Origin: CAZPLZ01 sp964587525
GTDB taxonomy: Bacteria; Oederibacteriota; CAKKQC01
Assembly: GCA_964587525.1 (NCBI GenBank)
Contig: CAZPLZ010000018.1
Coordinates: 1 to 26,042 of the forward strand
Direction of reading: 5' to 3'
Length of the DNA: 26,042 nucleotides
Below are positions 5,723 through 13,000 of this stretch, in pieces. The stretch's first letter is position 1. Each line of letters begins with the position of its first letter. The notes beneath the pieces were generated by a model that made no database searches, had not been told where the DNA came from, and saw nothing but the letters and a program-made list of their open reading frames with translations. Made by a program: the position numbers and the translations under genes.

Positions 5723-8476
5723 CTACAGAACGGCGATTTCGTAGTACAGGGTCGCGTCGGGTTTCGTGGCGGTGGAGACTGCAAATTCAAGCGCGTGGTC
5801 ACGTACATTCGTCCGCACCCGCTTCAAGCGTTTGCCGGAGAGCGACAATCTCCAGACCTTGAGGGAGGCGGGCCTGGCGTGTGCGAGTCTCACGGTGGCG
5901 CTCCCAGCGCGTACGAGGTAGGGCATCCGGCCCCAGTCTTCCAGAATTTTCATGTTCTGACCGCGGAACCGCATGCCAGTGTTCTGAAGATCGGTCAGGT
6001 GCACGAGGAGGATACGCTGACTTTCTGCCAGAGATTTGCCGTCCAGGCTGGAGGCCCATAGCACGGCCCAGGATTGTTTGAGCGCAACCGTCAGCGGGCC
6101 CAGCGTTCGTGTGGTGCCCGCAGGTCCAGCCAGCCCCGCAGTGTTAGGCGTGACGATTTCCAGCACACCCTGCGCGGTATTCAGAAGAATTTCGCCGGTA
6201 TCGCTCTGATAGATTCCTTGCTCCGGGGCGGTGGCGTTTTCACGGGGCAGGAACCGTTGGGCTTTCAAGCGTTTGAAGGCATCGTCGTGGGCCCCTTTTG
6301 CCAGCCCTTTCGCCAGCGGCATGTCGATTCGCTGCGAGCCCCGCTTGCCGCGGCCAACCCGGGTGCCCAGCCGTACGCACCAGCTCAGCCGGTTGATTCC
6401 TCCGTCAATGCCCCGGTGCGCCTCCTCCCAGTACTCCTGCTCCGTTGCCGTCAGCGCCAGCGTGTGCTGTGCGGGCGAGGCGTCGCCGCGCAGGAACAGG
6501 GCGAGGGTGGCGTACTCCGAGGCCTGGCACAGCGGGTCAGCGACGTTGTTGAAGAACTCCGTGTGTTCAGGCTTGAACAGGGTGTCACGGTCGTGGGAGT
6601 AGGCGAACCGCCACAGGGCCCCCCAGTCCTGGAGGGCGGCGTAGGCGCCCATGAGCAGTCCTCCCTCAGCCCGGTTGGGGTTAGGCGGGGTGAAATTGTA
6701 CTCCGAGATGGTGAAGGGCTTGTCCAGCAGCCGGGTGAGCGCCCGTGACAAGAACCCCCCGGCGTCTTTGATCGCACTGCCACCCCCGCTCCAGCCTTTT
6801 GTCGGGAGCTGCCAGCTTTTCTCGAGGAAGGTGGGGTGGTCCCAGTAGAAGTGGTTGTCCACGTAGTCAAAGTCCGTCCGGCAGGCCTGGGTGCCCCACT
6901 GATCGGTCCAGCCGTTGAGATCGGTCAGTAGCGCCTTCACCTCTAAATCCTCCCGCAGGAACTTGATCAGCGCGCGCTGGGTTTTTCGGTGGGTTTCCCA
7001 GAGGAACCGCTTGCAGACCGGGCCTCCCCAGTCGCCGGTCAGGCCTGTCTCCTTTTTCCATTTCGCGAACGCCGCATCCCAGAGTTTGGCGTCCCTTGGA
7101 TCCTGTTTTAAACCGTTCATGTTGTTCGGCAAGTTGCCCTCGTTGATCAGGGCGATCCACGCCAGGGCTGGATCGTCCTTATAGGCCAGCCCGGTGTAGG
7201 GGTTGACATGGGTCAACAGCCGGCGGGAGAACTCCTGCATGTTCTTGAACGCCCGGTCGCTGATGTGCACCAGGTTCTTGAACCGGTAGGCGACACTCCC
7301 CTCGCCGCCATCGTAAATTTCTGCGGCTTTCACCGCCCGGTTCACGTAGAGATCAGTGGTCATATAGATGCCGCGCTTCTTCAGGGCGGCGAAGAGGTAG
7401 TCCAGCCGGTCCATCGCTTCTGCATGAAAGGTCAGGCTGTCCGGTGCCTTTGGATCGATGATGCCGGGCGGGTCCGACCAGGGCATCGATTCGTAGTGGT
7501 GGATCCGCATGGTGTTGTAGCCCAACCGTTGGAGCCGGTCGGCCAGCCGGTCAGCCTCCTCATGCGTGGGGAAGAGGGCGGTGAAACAGAAGTTCGGGCC
7601 GTAGAACCGGACCGGCCGGCCGGGCTCACCCGCGAACTCGAATGTACCGGGACGGGAGGCGCTGGCACGGAGCCAGCCCAGCGCCCCGGCGGGGCTCCGG
7701 GTCCACCCCTGGTTGGAGAAATCCAGGGCGGAGTCCGGAAGGATCTCCAGCTTGCCTCGCATTGGAATCCAGTTTTTTCCAGCCTTGAGCGTCACCGGCT
7801 TATCATATTCCACACTGATGGGGCGGTTGAATGTAAGGGTAAACTCTACCTCCAGCGGTTCTCCGGCGCTCCACGTCCAGGCGGGGGAGCGCAGCTCGCC
7901 GATCCGGATCTCCAGGGAGGTGCCCCACCGGCGGTTGTCCTGGATCATGGCGGTGCGGGGTTGCTCCATCCTGACGGTGGCTGCAAGGCCCTTCAGGTGG
8001 GGGGTTGGACCCAGGTGGATGCGATTGGTGAGGGCACTGGCCAGGTGCACTTCGTCGTGTTCGGCCGGAACCGTGCCTTTCGTTTTGCCGAACTTGAATG
8101 GCGCACCGAGCCAGTCGGCGATGGGAAAGTTCACGGACACATGAACGGACTCCACCACCAGCGAGACCGAGGGGGTGGCCTTGTATTTCAAGCGCAACGA
8201 CCGCCCCTTGCCCTTGACGGATGTGGAAAGGTGAAGAAACCCTCCGTCCCTCAGCGCCAGCTCAAATTCCCCCCGGCGGCCTTTGACCGGTTGACCTCCT
8301 GCGAGGCTTCGGTACTGCCAACCCTTGAGGTAATACCCGAGAGTGATGGTCGCGATTGAAGTTTCGCCTTCACGGATAGCGATGCTCCCACCGGGCGAAA
8401 CCAACCCCTCCAGCGCTGCACCCTGGGCGGCACCGGCCGCCATAAGTACACCCATCACCGCTTCGGTTAGTTTCAT
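5723..8476 (-). CDS. Secreted clan GH-A glycoside hydrolase (GH5/GH42-like TIM barrel)
   Basis: 917 residues from the ATG at 8476, chosen because it follows TGAGG by 6 nt and begins a good signal peptide (MKLTEAVMGVLMAAGAAQGA). Residues about 21-285 look like beta-sandwich material. The TIM barrel starts near RFYGPNFCF (about 304-312) and carries the two clan A glutamates: Asn445-Glu446 in WIALINEGN (acid/base) and Glu592 in FTISEYNF (nucleophile), about 146 residues apart. A further beta-rich tail follows the barrel. Clan A enzymes of this shape cleave beta-linked glycans, but the precise substrate and GH family are not determined. The protein is exported and the next gene is an MFS transporter, which suggests a polysaccharide-use pair. 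Alternative in-frame ATGs at 8488 and 8518 lack a Shine-Dalgarno sequence. Confidence 0.85.
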   Translation of the reverse strand: MKLTEAVMGVLMAAGAAQGAALEGLVSPGGSIAIREGETSIATITLGYYLKGWQYRSLAGGQPVKGRRGEFELALRDGGFLHLSTSVKGKGRSLRLKYKATPSVSLVVESVHVSVNFPIADWLGAPFKFGKTKGTVPAEHDEVHLASALTNRIHLGPTPHLKGLAATVRMEQPRTAMIQDNRRWGTSLEIRIGELRSPAWTWSAGEPLEVEFTLTFNRPISVEYDKPVTLKAGKNWIPMRGKLEILPDSALDFSNQGWTRSPAGALGWLRASASRPGTFEFAGEPGRPVRFYGPNFCFTALFPTHEEADRLADRLQRLGYNTMRIHHYESMPWSDPPGIIDPKAPDSLTFHAEAMDRLDYLFAALKKRGIYMTTDLYVNRAVKAAEIYDGGEGSVAYRFKNLVHISDRAFKNMQEFSRRLLTHVNPYTGLAYKDDPALAWIALINEGNLPNNMNGLKQDPRDAKLWDAAFAKWKKETGLTGDWGGPVCKRFLWETHRKTQRALIKFLREDLEVKALLTDLNGWTDQWGTQACRTDFDYVDNHFYWDHPTFLEKSWQLPTKGWSGGGSAIKDAGGFLSRALTRLLDKPFTISEYNFTPPNPNRAEGGLLMGAYAALQDWGALWRFAYSHDRDTLFKPEHTEFFNNVADPLCQASEYATLALFLRGDASPAQHTLALTATEQEYWEEAHRGIDGGINRLSWCVRLGTRVGRGKRGSQRIDMPLAKGLAKGAHDDAFKRLKAQRFLPRENATAPEQGIYQSDTGEILLNTAQGVLEIVTPNTAGLAGPAGTTRTLGPLTVALKQSWAVLWASSLDGKSLAESQRILLVHLTDLQNTGMRFRGQNMKILEDWGRMPYLVRAGSATVRLAHARPASLKVWRLSLSGKRLKRVRTNVRDHALEFAVSTATKPDATLYYEIAVL

Positions 8477-8498
8477 GGTGAGCCTCATTGAGGGATTA

Positions 8499-8510
8499 CA
8501 TTGTACAATG
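8499..8510 (-). promoter_or_regulatory. Palindromic TGTACAAT box, probable -10 for the glycoside hydrolase gene
   Basis: CATTGTACAATG is a perfect 12-bp palindrome ending 23 nt upstream of the hydrolase ATG. Read leftward it supplies TG directly before TACAAT (5 of 6 to consensus). No good -35 is visible, so the symmetry may also be an operator half. Confidence 0.4.
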
Positions 8511-8524
8511 GCCCCCATGACGCA

Positions 8525-8545
8525 TGCTCGCCCGGCTGGCGAGCA
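8525..8545 (-). terminator. GC-rich hairpin after the small membrane protein gene
   Basis: TGCTCGCC, loop CGGCT, GGCGAGCA: a perfect 8-bp stem beginning 11 nt downstream (leftward) of the small ORF stop and upstream of the hydrolase promoter box. There is no U-run after it, so it may be a weak terminator or a processing hairpin. Confidence 0.4.
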
Positions 8546-8556
8546 CGAGATCTGAT

Positions 8557-8679
8557 TTACTGTGGGGTTTTCTGGACTAAATTCAACATCAGAAAACCCA
8601 TGACGACCAGGCAGCTAAGGAACACGAGGACGCATACCACGCCTAGCGCTAGCAGGGCGATGTCGATAATCACCGCCAT
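8557..8679 (-). CDS. Small single-helix membrane protein (40 aa)
   Basis: A leftward ORF from the ATG at 8679 to TAA at 8557 encodes 40 residues: MAVIIDIALLALGVVCVLVF, a second hydrophobic block containing LSCLVVMGFLMLNL, and a short polar tail VQKTPQ. GAGG sits 7 nt before the ATG, a good Shine-Dalgarno sequence. The product is nearly all one hydrophobic segment (or a tight pair) with two cysteines and a short probably cytosolic C-terminus. It lies between the M48 peptidase gene and the glycoside hydrolase gene on the same strand, with a possible promoter of its own at 8713-8740 and a hairpin after its stop. I do not recognise a family. Its position next to membrane-anchored YbjQ and M48 proteins makes a small membrane subunit or regulator plausible, but that is inference. 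Confidence 0.55.
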   Translation of the reverse strand: MAVIIDIALLALGVVCVLVFLSCLVVMGFLMLNLVQKTPQ

Positions 8680-8712
8680 CGTTGTCCTCGTGCTGTAACC
8701 ATGAGCTACAAC

Positions 8713-8740
8713 ATACTATCTCGCGCTGACGCTTTTGCAA
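8713..8740 (-). promoter_or_regulatory. Possible sigma70-type promoter for the small membrane protein gene
   Basis: Read leftward: TTGCAA (8740-8735), 16-nt spacer, TAGTAT (8718-8713). Both hexamers are fair matches. It lies in the gap between the M48 stop and the small ORF, so the small gene may be transcribed independently of the upstream series. Confidence 0.35.
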
Positions 8741-8750
8741 GCGGGAGAGA

Positions 8751-9533
8751 TCAACCTGTTTCAGAACGATCGAGTGAACGCTGCAATTTACGCAGATAGT
8801 TGAGGCGGGATAGCGTGTGCGGGTGCGAGGCGAGAAACGTGGACCAGCGGGTATTTCCAGATTCGTGCTCACGGAGGATCATCTCAAAAAACTCCAAAGC
8901 TTCCCGGGTGTGCCCATAGGTTTGATGAACCAGCTTGAGCCCGAACTCATCCGCCTCCCGTTCCTGGCGCCGCGAGTACCGCGTTTCACTAGCGTACAGA
9001 GCTGCGTCGATTACGGAGAGTCTTTGCGCGCCGAACAGGAGCGCCATGGCCCCTCGGTAGAGCAAGGCGCGGCCCAAACGTTTCACACAATGCCTCAACT
9101 GATGATGCCCGAGCTCATGCCCAAGCACCATGGCCAGCCCCATGTCTCCTGATACGCTTTGGAGGAGTGCGGGACTCACCCCGACACTGCCGCCGGCCAC
9201 GGCGACGGCATTGGGGTGGTCGGCGGGGAAGAGAAAAAGCCTGTAGGGGAGGGGGCGCAGGTCAGGTTGCTGAAGCAGGCGGCCAAACAGGCGCTGGGTG
9301 CGCTTAAATTCCGGACTCTCGCTTTCTTCAATGCCGGCTTTAATGGAAAATAACCTGGCTTCAAGCTGTTCAGAGATGTGGCTCGCGATGAGATCCGCGG
9401 CCAGGCCAAGGAGGATGTACAGACACACGAAAAAGGCGGCGACCGCAAGGGAGTTTTTGAGAAACGACCGCCAATCGCTCTGCCCGCGGGAGGTATCGGC
9501 GGTCTCCCGCAGTTCTTTGGGGACAAATTTCAC
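8751..9533 (-). CDS. Membrane-anchored M48-family zinc metallopeptidase
   Basis: 260 residues with a GTG start at 9533. A cytosolic leader is followed by one strong helix at about 26-48 (AVAAFFVCLYILLGLAADLIA). The zinc-binding motif HELGH is at 139-143 and the third ligand is Glu193 in EREADEFG. SHPHTLSRL near 236-244 is the conserved M48 C-terminal element. M48 members such as HtpX, BepA/YfgC and LoiP act in membrane or envelope protein quality control; which side of the membrane the domain faces here is not certain from sequence. The start overlaps the stop of the membrane-anchored YbjQ gene by 4 bp (GTGA) with no separate Shine-Dalgarno sequence, so translation is probably coupled and the two products may cooperate. 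Length is short compared with multi-helix HtpX. Confidence 0.88.
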   Translation of the reverse strand: MKFVPKELRETADTSRGQSDWRSFLKNSLAVAAFFVCLYILLGLAADLIASHISEQLEARLFSIKAGIEESESPEFKRTQRLFGRLLQQPDLRPLPYRLFLFPADHPNAVAVAGGSVGVSPALLQSVSGDMGLAMVLGHELGHHQLRHCVKRLGRALLYRGAMALLFGAQRLSVIDAALYASETRYSRRQEREADEFGLKLVHQTYGHTREALEFFEMILREHESGNTRWSTFLASHPHTLSRLNYLRKLQRSLDRSETG

Positions 9534-9991
9534 TTTTGAAACGTGATCGCGGTCGAGTAAGCCATCACCTCAACGGTGCCCGTTGCCTTCCCCCTGCCCT
9601 TGGATATGCTGACGGTCTCGAGACGGCAGTTAAGGAAACAATCGGCATCCGGGCAGGATTCCCGCATGCGCAGGAGAGCCTCCCGGCGTCCGCGGTCAAT
9701 CAAAGGCGAATATGAAAGAATCTCGCCTCCAAAGATACTCCTGAGGAACGCCAAGAACCGCTTGTAGTAGTCCACGGAGATCACCACAGATCCCACCACG
9801 AGCTTCGCTTCCTTAATTGACCGTTTGTCCTCCAGGGTCTTGGTGGTCACAACTGGTATGTGGATGTACTTTCTTTCCCGTGCCCGGATGCTGCGATAGT
9901 GACGTGATTCAGCCCACTTGCCTGCAAGGAAGCCAAGAGTCAGGAGAACAATGGGAACGCCAAAGTCCGAAAAGCTGAACCATTCACTCAC
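9530..9991 (-). CDS. YbjQ/UPF0145-domain protein with an N-terminal membrane anchor
   Basis: 153 residues with a GTG start at 9991, preceded by GGAG at 8 nt. Residues about 8-25 form a membrane helix (FSDFGVPIVLLTLGFLAG), followed by a basic linker. From about 50 the YbjQ (DUF74, PF01906) fold is readable: VVGSVVISVDYYKRFLAFLRSIFGGEILSYSPLIDRGRREALLRM, ending VEVMAYSTAITFQK. The usual 'LGANAVV.VRF' segment is replaced by SCPDADCFLNCRLE, giving three cysteines (113, 118, 122; C-x4-C-x3-C). Some family members are annotated as heavy-metal-binding, but the biochemical role is unknown. It is the middle gene of a YbjQ-YbjQ-M48 series, 35 bp after one gene and overlapping the next by 4 bp. Confidence 0.85.
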   Translation of the reverse strand: MSEWFSFSDFGVPIVLLTLGFLAGKWAESRHYRSIRARERKYIHIPVVTTKTLEDKRSIKEAKLVVGSVVISVDYYKRFLAFLRSIFGGEILSYSPLIDRGRREALLRMRESCPDADCFLNCRLETVSISKGRGKATGTVEVMAYSTAITFQK

Positions 9992-10026
9992 AGCTATTTC
10001 TCCAAGCCACGCCGCTTAAAACTCCA

Positions 10027-10341
10027 TCAGGTGATTTTGACCGCGGTGCCATAACAGAGGATTTCGGCCGCCCCCTGGGCAACGGATGAGGTGGAAAATC
10101 TCACGTTGACCACGGCATTAGCTCCGAGCTCCTCCGCCTGCGCGACCATGCGACTTGTCGCCTCCTGGCGCGATTGGATCAGAAGCTGCGTATAACCTTT
10201 GAGTTCGCCACCCACGATGTTTTTAAGACCGGCCAGAAGGTCAGAGCCGAAATGTTTGGCCCGGATCGTGCTTCCCTGCACCAGCCCGTAGTGCTCGAGG
10301 ATGCGCTTGTTCGGAACCGACTCCAAGTTCGTCAATATCAT
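10027..10341 (-). CDS. YbjQ/UPF0145-domain protein (cytosolic)
   Basis: 104 residues, the normal size for the family. It starts MILTNLESVPNKRI and carries VQGSTIRAKHFGSDLLAGLKNIVGGELKGYT, then LGANAVVNVRFSTSSV and LCYGTAVKIT, all canonical YbjQ (DUF74) elements. The family forms small oligomers in solved structures; function is not established. The start at 10341 is fixed by an excellent AAGGAGGA 8 nt upstream, which excludes the in-frame extension up to 10371. It lies 41 bp after the nuclease gene and 35 bp before the membrane-anchored YbjQ paralogue. Confidence 0.9.
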   Translation of the reverse strand: MILTNLESVPNKRILEHYGLVQGSTIRAKHFGSDLLAGLKNIVGGELKGYTQLLIQSRQEATSRMVAQAEELGANAVVNVRFSTSSVAQGAAEILCYGTAVKIT

Positions 10342-10349
10342 TGAGACGA

Positions 10350-10357
10350 TCCTCCTT
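10350..10357 (-). promoter_or_regulatory. Strong Shine-Dalgarno sequence deciding the YbjQ start
   Basis: Read leftward, AAGGAGGA lies 8 nt before the ATG at 10341. It is the best ribosome-binding site in the window and shows that the longer in-frame start is not used. Confidence 0.75.
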
Positions 10358-10382
10358 GATCCGAATATCACACAATTCCACT

Positions 10383-10847
10383 TTACCCGTCCAGGCGTTC
10401 CCTGAGAACGGCTAGGTTCTCCACATCTTCCCGGTTATAGAGCAGCAGCAGCTTTAACGCTTCATCGTCGTCCCGTTCGAGATACTGTTTCCACAGCTCC
10501 ATGGCTGCCAGACCGTCCATGCCTTCGGTTGTTCTGCCGATGCCAAGCTGTTTTTCCACCTCTTTGAACCCGCCAAAGAGCTTTAAGCGCCAGCAGTCGT
10601 GCATCAGGTCGCGGCACGGGAAACACGCCCGCAAGTCTAGGCCGAGGATCTGCTTGATCACCGGTAGATCGAACCGGTGGCCATTGTACGTGTGAAGCTG
10701 AGTGACCCCGCTTAAGAATTCCAGGATGGCCTCGGTGGTGATTTGCCGGCCAACCAACTGGAGCAGCCCACGGTCTTCCCGGTAGATACCTACGATCGTC
10801 AGCCGTTCATCGAACGCCGTCTCGATGTCCAGATAGGCGCGGACCAT
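10383..10847 (-). CDS. RNase H-fold 3'-5' exonuclease-like protein (YprB/RNase_H_2 type)
   Basis: 154 residues. DEDD-type catalytic motifs are present in order: LDIET (Asp7, Glu9), TYNGHRFDLPVI (Asn55, Asp60), CRDLMHDCWRLKLFGGFKEVEKQLGIGR (family-typical middle) and YNREDVENL (Asp141). This order and the 'W..Y......L..YN.EDV' ending match the YprB ribonuclease-H-like domain (PF13482), predicted to be a metal-dependent nuclease; in Bacillus-type YprB it is fused to TPRs, while here it stands alone. Substrate unknown. The ATG follows the M24 gene's TAG by 2 nt, so they are co-transcribed. The pairing with a peptidase is of unclear meaning. Confidence 0.85.
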   Translation of the reverse strand: MVRAYLDIETAFDERLTIVGIYREDRGLLQLVGRQITTEAILEFLSGVTQLHTYNGHRFDLPVIKQILGLDLRACFPCRDLMHDCWRLKLFGGFKEVEKQLGIGRTTEGMDGLAAMELWKQYLERDDDEALKLLLLYNREDVENLAVLRERLDG

Positions 10848-10849
10848 CG

Positions 10850-12034
10850 CTATGCGAGGATAGCCAGTAAGTTTTTTTGAAACGGTTGTGTGGTGATCCG
10901 GGCTTCGCCGTCCAGGAATACCACGTTGATTTCCGTTCGCATGCCGTACCGGCCGGGCAGATAGGCACCGGGTTCGATGGTGAACGCGCTGCCGGGGAGG
11001 AGAGGCCGCTCGTCGTACGTTTCCACGCTGTCCAGGTTAACGCCTATGCCGTGCACGTCCTGGCCCAGGGAGTGACCTGTCCGATGGATAAAGTAATCCT
11101 GATACCCTTCGGCTTCCAGGAAGCCGCGCACGAGTTCATCCACGTGCGCCCCAGGCAGCGGGCGTTTCTCCTTCGCCGACCGCTCCACCAGTGCGAAGCC
11201 CTGGTCCCGCGCGCGGCACAGGATGGCAAAGAGTTGCTCGAATTCGTGGGGAATCTCTTCCTCATGCACGCCCATCCAGGTGAGATCCGCGTACACGGCG
11301 TCTGGGCCAGGAGACCTGGCCCAGATGTCGATGAGGACTAACTCCTCACGTTGAAGGACCGCGTTGGTTTCCTCCTCGGGGGCATAGTGGGGGTCCGCGG
11401 TGTGTTCGCCGAAGGCCACGATGGGGGGATCCGGCAGATCAAGCCCGGCGTCCCTGATGGACTGGCTTAAGGTGGCCTGCACCTTAAGCTCGGTGATCTC
11501 TTTCCCCTGGCCTGCGGCATCTTTGATGAACGCGAAGGCCTCCTGAAGCGCTGTGGTCAGTGTCTTCGCCGTGGCTTCGTGCGCGGTGATTTCCTGCGGG
11601 GTGAGTGTGGCCATCTCGGCGAGCAGGGACGCCGAGGAGACCGGTTGTGCGCCGTGCTCGCGGAGCAGCTCCAGCCAGCCGCCCGGCAAGGTGTCCACGC
11701 TTGGCAGAGCTCCCCGCGGCGAGTATTGCAGGGCGATGTGGCTGTGTCCCTCGAGCAGGCCGGCGATGGCCTGCTCCCACTGGAACCGGTTGTGGTAGAT
11801 CCAGGTGGCGCCTGGCAACTCTGCCAACAGGTTGCGCTCGATGGAGTGCAGCAGCTTAATTGGCTCGCCGGAGGCTGGGACAAAATAGACGTAGCGCCGG
11901 GTCGTGTGAACCGGCGCGACGACGCGGAGCGCCGCAGCCAGGACCGGATCGGGGTTGCGGTATCCGGCGAAGAGCCAGCCGTCCAGCCCTTCGCGTTTGA
12001 GGAGCACCTGAATGCGGCGGATACGTTCTTCCAT
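10850..12034 (-). CDS. M24-family metallopeptidase, Xaa-Pro aminopeptidase/prolidase type
   Basis: 394 residues. An N-terminal creatinase-like domain (about 1-145) precedes the pita-bread catalytic domain. All five dimetal ligands can be matched: Asp236 (LIDIWAR), Asp250 (VYADLTWMG), His321 (HRTGHSLGQDVHG), Glu354 (FTIEPGAY) and Glu368 (MRTEINVVF). M24 enzymes of this architecture remove N-terminal residues before proline or split X-Pro dipeptides in the cytosol; no signal peptide is present. An insert rich in acidic residues follows the first ligand region (VHEEEIPHEFEQL). The gene heads the leftward series and its ATG comes only 6 nt after a probable extended -10 (TGCTACACT), suggesting a leaderless message. 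It diverges from hisG. Confidence 0.9.
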   Translation of the reverse strand: MEERIRRIQVLLKREGLDGWLFAGYRNPDPVLAAALRVVAPVHTTRRYVYFVPASGEPIKLLHSIERNLLAELPGATWIYHNRFQWEQAIAGLLEGHSHIALQYSPRGALPSVDTLPGGWLELLREHGAQPVSSASLLAEMATLTPQEITAHEATAKTLTTALQEAFAFIKDAAGQGKEITELKVQATLSQSIRDAGLDLPDPPIVAFGEHTADPHYAPEEETNAVLQREELVLIDIWARSPGPDAVYADLTWMGVHEEEIPHEFEQLFAILCRARDQGFALVERSAKEKRPLPGAHVDELVRGFLEAEGYQDYFIHRTGHSLGQDVHGIGVNLDSVETYDERPLLPGSAFTIEPGAYLPGRYGMRTEINVVFLDGEARITTQPFQKNLLAILA

Positions 12035-12040
12035 AGTTCG

Positions 12041-12069
12041 AGTGTAGCATCACCGCTCTGGCGTGATAA
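12041..12069 (-). promoter_or_regulatory. Extended -10 promoter of the M24 gene
   Basis: Read leftward: TTATCA (12069-12064), 17-nt spacer ending TGC, TACACT (12046-12041). TGnTACACT is an extended -10. The ATG at 12034 is 6 nt further, close to the expected start of transcription. Confidence 0.55.
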
Positions 12070-12072
12070 GAT
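12064..12072 (+). promoter_or_regulatory. Extended -10 promoter of hisG
   Basis: TGATAAGAT at 12064-12072 is a TGn-extended -10 (TAAGAT), 9 nt before the hisG ATG. The -35 region (12043-12049) is weak. It physically overlaps the -35 of the opposing M24 promoter. Confidence 0.5.
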
Positions 12073-12081
12073 TTATGGCCG

Positions 12082-12972
12082 ATGAGCGAGAAAACGAAAC
12101 GACGCGTGCTGACATTCGGACTGCCGGCGGGAAGCCTCAGGGACATGACGCTTGCCCTGCTCAAGAGGGCGGGGTACCCGTTCCTCGTGGGGCCGCGCTC
12201 CTATGTGCCGGTCTCCATGGATCCTGAGATCGAAGCCCGTATGTTTCGGGCCCAGGAGATCCCGCGGTATGTCGCGAGCGGGCATTACGACGCCGGCATC
12301 ACAGGACAGGACATGGTCGCCGAGGCGGAGGTGAGCGTGAGGGAAGTCGAGGAGTTTGCCTACGCGCGGCAGGGACTTGGCCAGGTGCGGTGGGTGGTGG
12401 CCGTTCCCATGGATTCGCCGGTTCGATCCATTCAAGATCTTCGCGGTAAACGCATCGCCACGGAAGCGGTGAATCTGACGAGGCGATACTTGAAGTCGCA
12501 AGGCGTCTCAGCCGAGGTGGAGTTCTCCTGGGGGGCCACGGAGGCGAAGGCGCCAGAGCTGGTGGACGCGATCGTGGAGTCGACCGAGACGGGCAGCTCG
12601 CTGACAGCCAACAACCTGCGCATCGTGGCCGAGATCATGCAGTCGGCGGCCGTCCTGATCGCCAATCAAGACGCCTGGAAAGACCGATGGAAGCGGGGGA
12701 AAATCGAGGAGGTCGCCATGCTCCTGCGCGGCGCGCTGATGGCCGAGGCGATGGTGGGACTTAAAATGAATGTCCCCAAGAAGAACTTACAACGTATCCT
12801 CAAGCTCCTGCCCGCCATGAAGCGGCCGACGGTTTCGCCGCTGAGCGATTCAAGCTGGGTGAGCCTGGAAACCGTGATCGATGTACACGAGGTGCGCCGG
12901 CTGATCATCAGCCTCAAAGCGGCTGGCGCCCAAGGGCTGGTCGAGTACCCGCTGAATAAAGTTATCCCTTAG
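12082..12972 (+). CDS. hisG: ATP phosphoribosyltransferase, long form (histidine pathway step 1)
   Basis: 296 residues, the length of the long (HisZ-independent) form with a C-terminal regulatory domain. The N-terminal part shows FGLPAGSLRDMTLALLKRAG and a DAGITGQDMVAE segment typical of HisG; the phosphoribosyl-pyrophosphate loop is around IVESTETGSSLTANNLRIV; the last about 75 residues (MNVPKKNLQRILKLLPAMKRPTVS..., ending GAQGLVEYPLNKVIP) are the ACT-like HisG_C domain that gives histidine feedback. It catalyses ATP plus PRPP to phosphoribosyl-ATP in the cytosol. No other his gene is in view, so it is an orphan outside an operon. The start has no clear Shine-Dalgarno sequence and lies 9 nt after a probable -10, so it may be leaderless. 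Converges on aroD with 28 bp between stops. Confidence 0.95.
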   Translation: MSEKTKRRVLTFGLPAGSLRDMTLALLKRAGYPFLVGPRSYVPVSMDPEIEARMFRAQEIPRYVASGHYDAGITGQDMVAEAEVSVREVEEFAYARQGLGQVRWVVAVPMDSPVRSIQDLRGKRIATEAVNLTRRYLKSQGVSAEVEFSWGATEAKAPELVDAIVESTETGSSLTANNLRIVAEIMQSAAVLIANQDAWKDRWKRGKIEEVAMLLRGALMAEAMVGLKMNVPKKNLQRILKLLPAMKRPTVSPLSDSSWVSLETVIDVHEVRRLIISLKAAGAQGLVEYPLNKVIP

Positions 12973-13000
12973 ATTATTGAGGGAGTGGCGTCGGCGGATC

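Noticed and set aside
7208..8359. 383-codon rightward ORF opposite the glycoside hydrolase
   Set aside because: It is antisense to a gene with a signal peptide and both catalytic glutamates; the opposite translation has no recognisable motif and is a GC-rich shadow frame.
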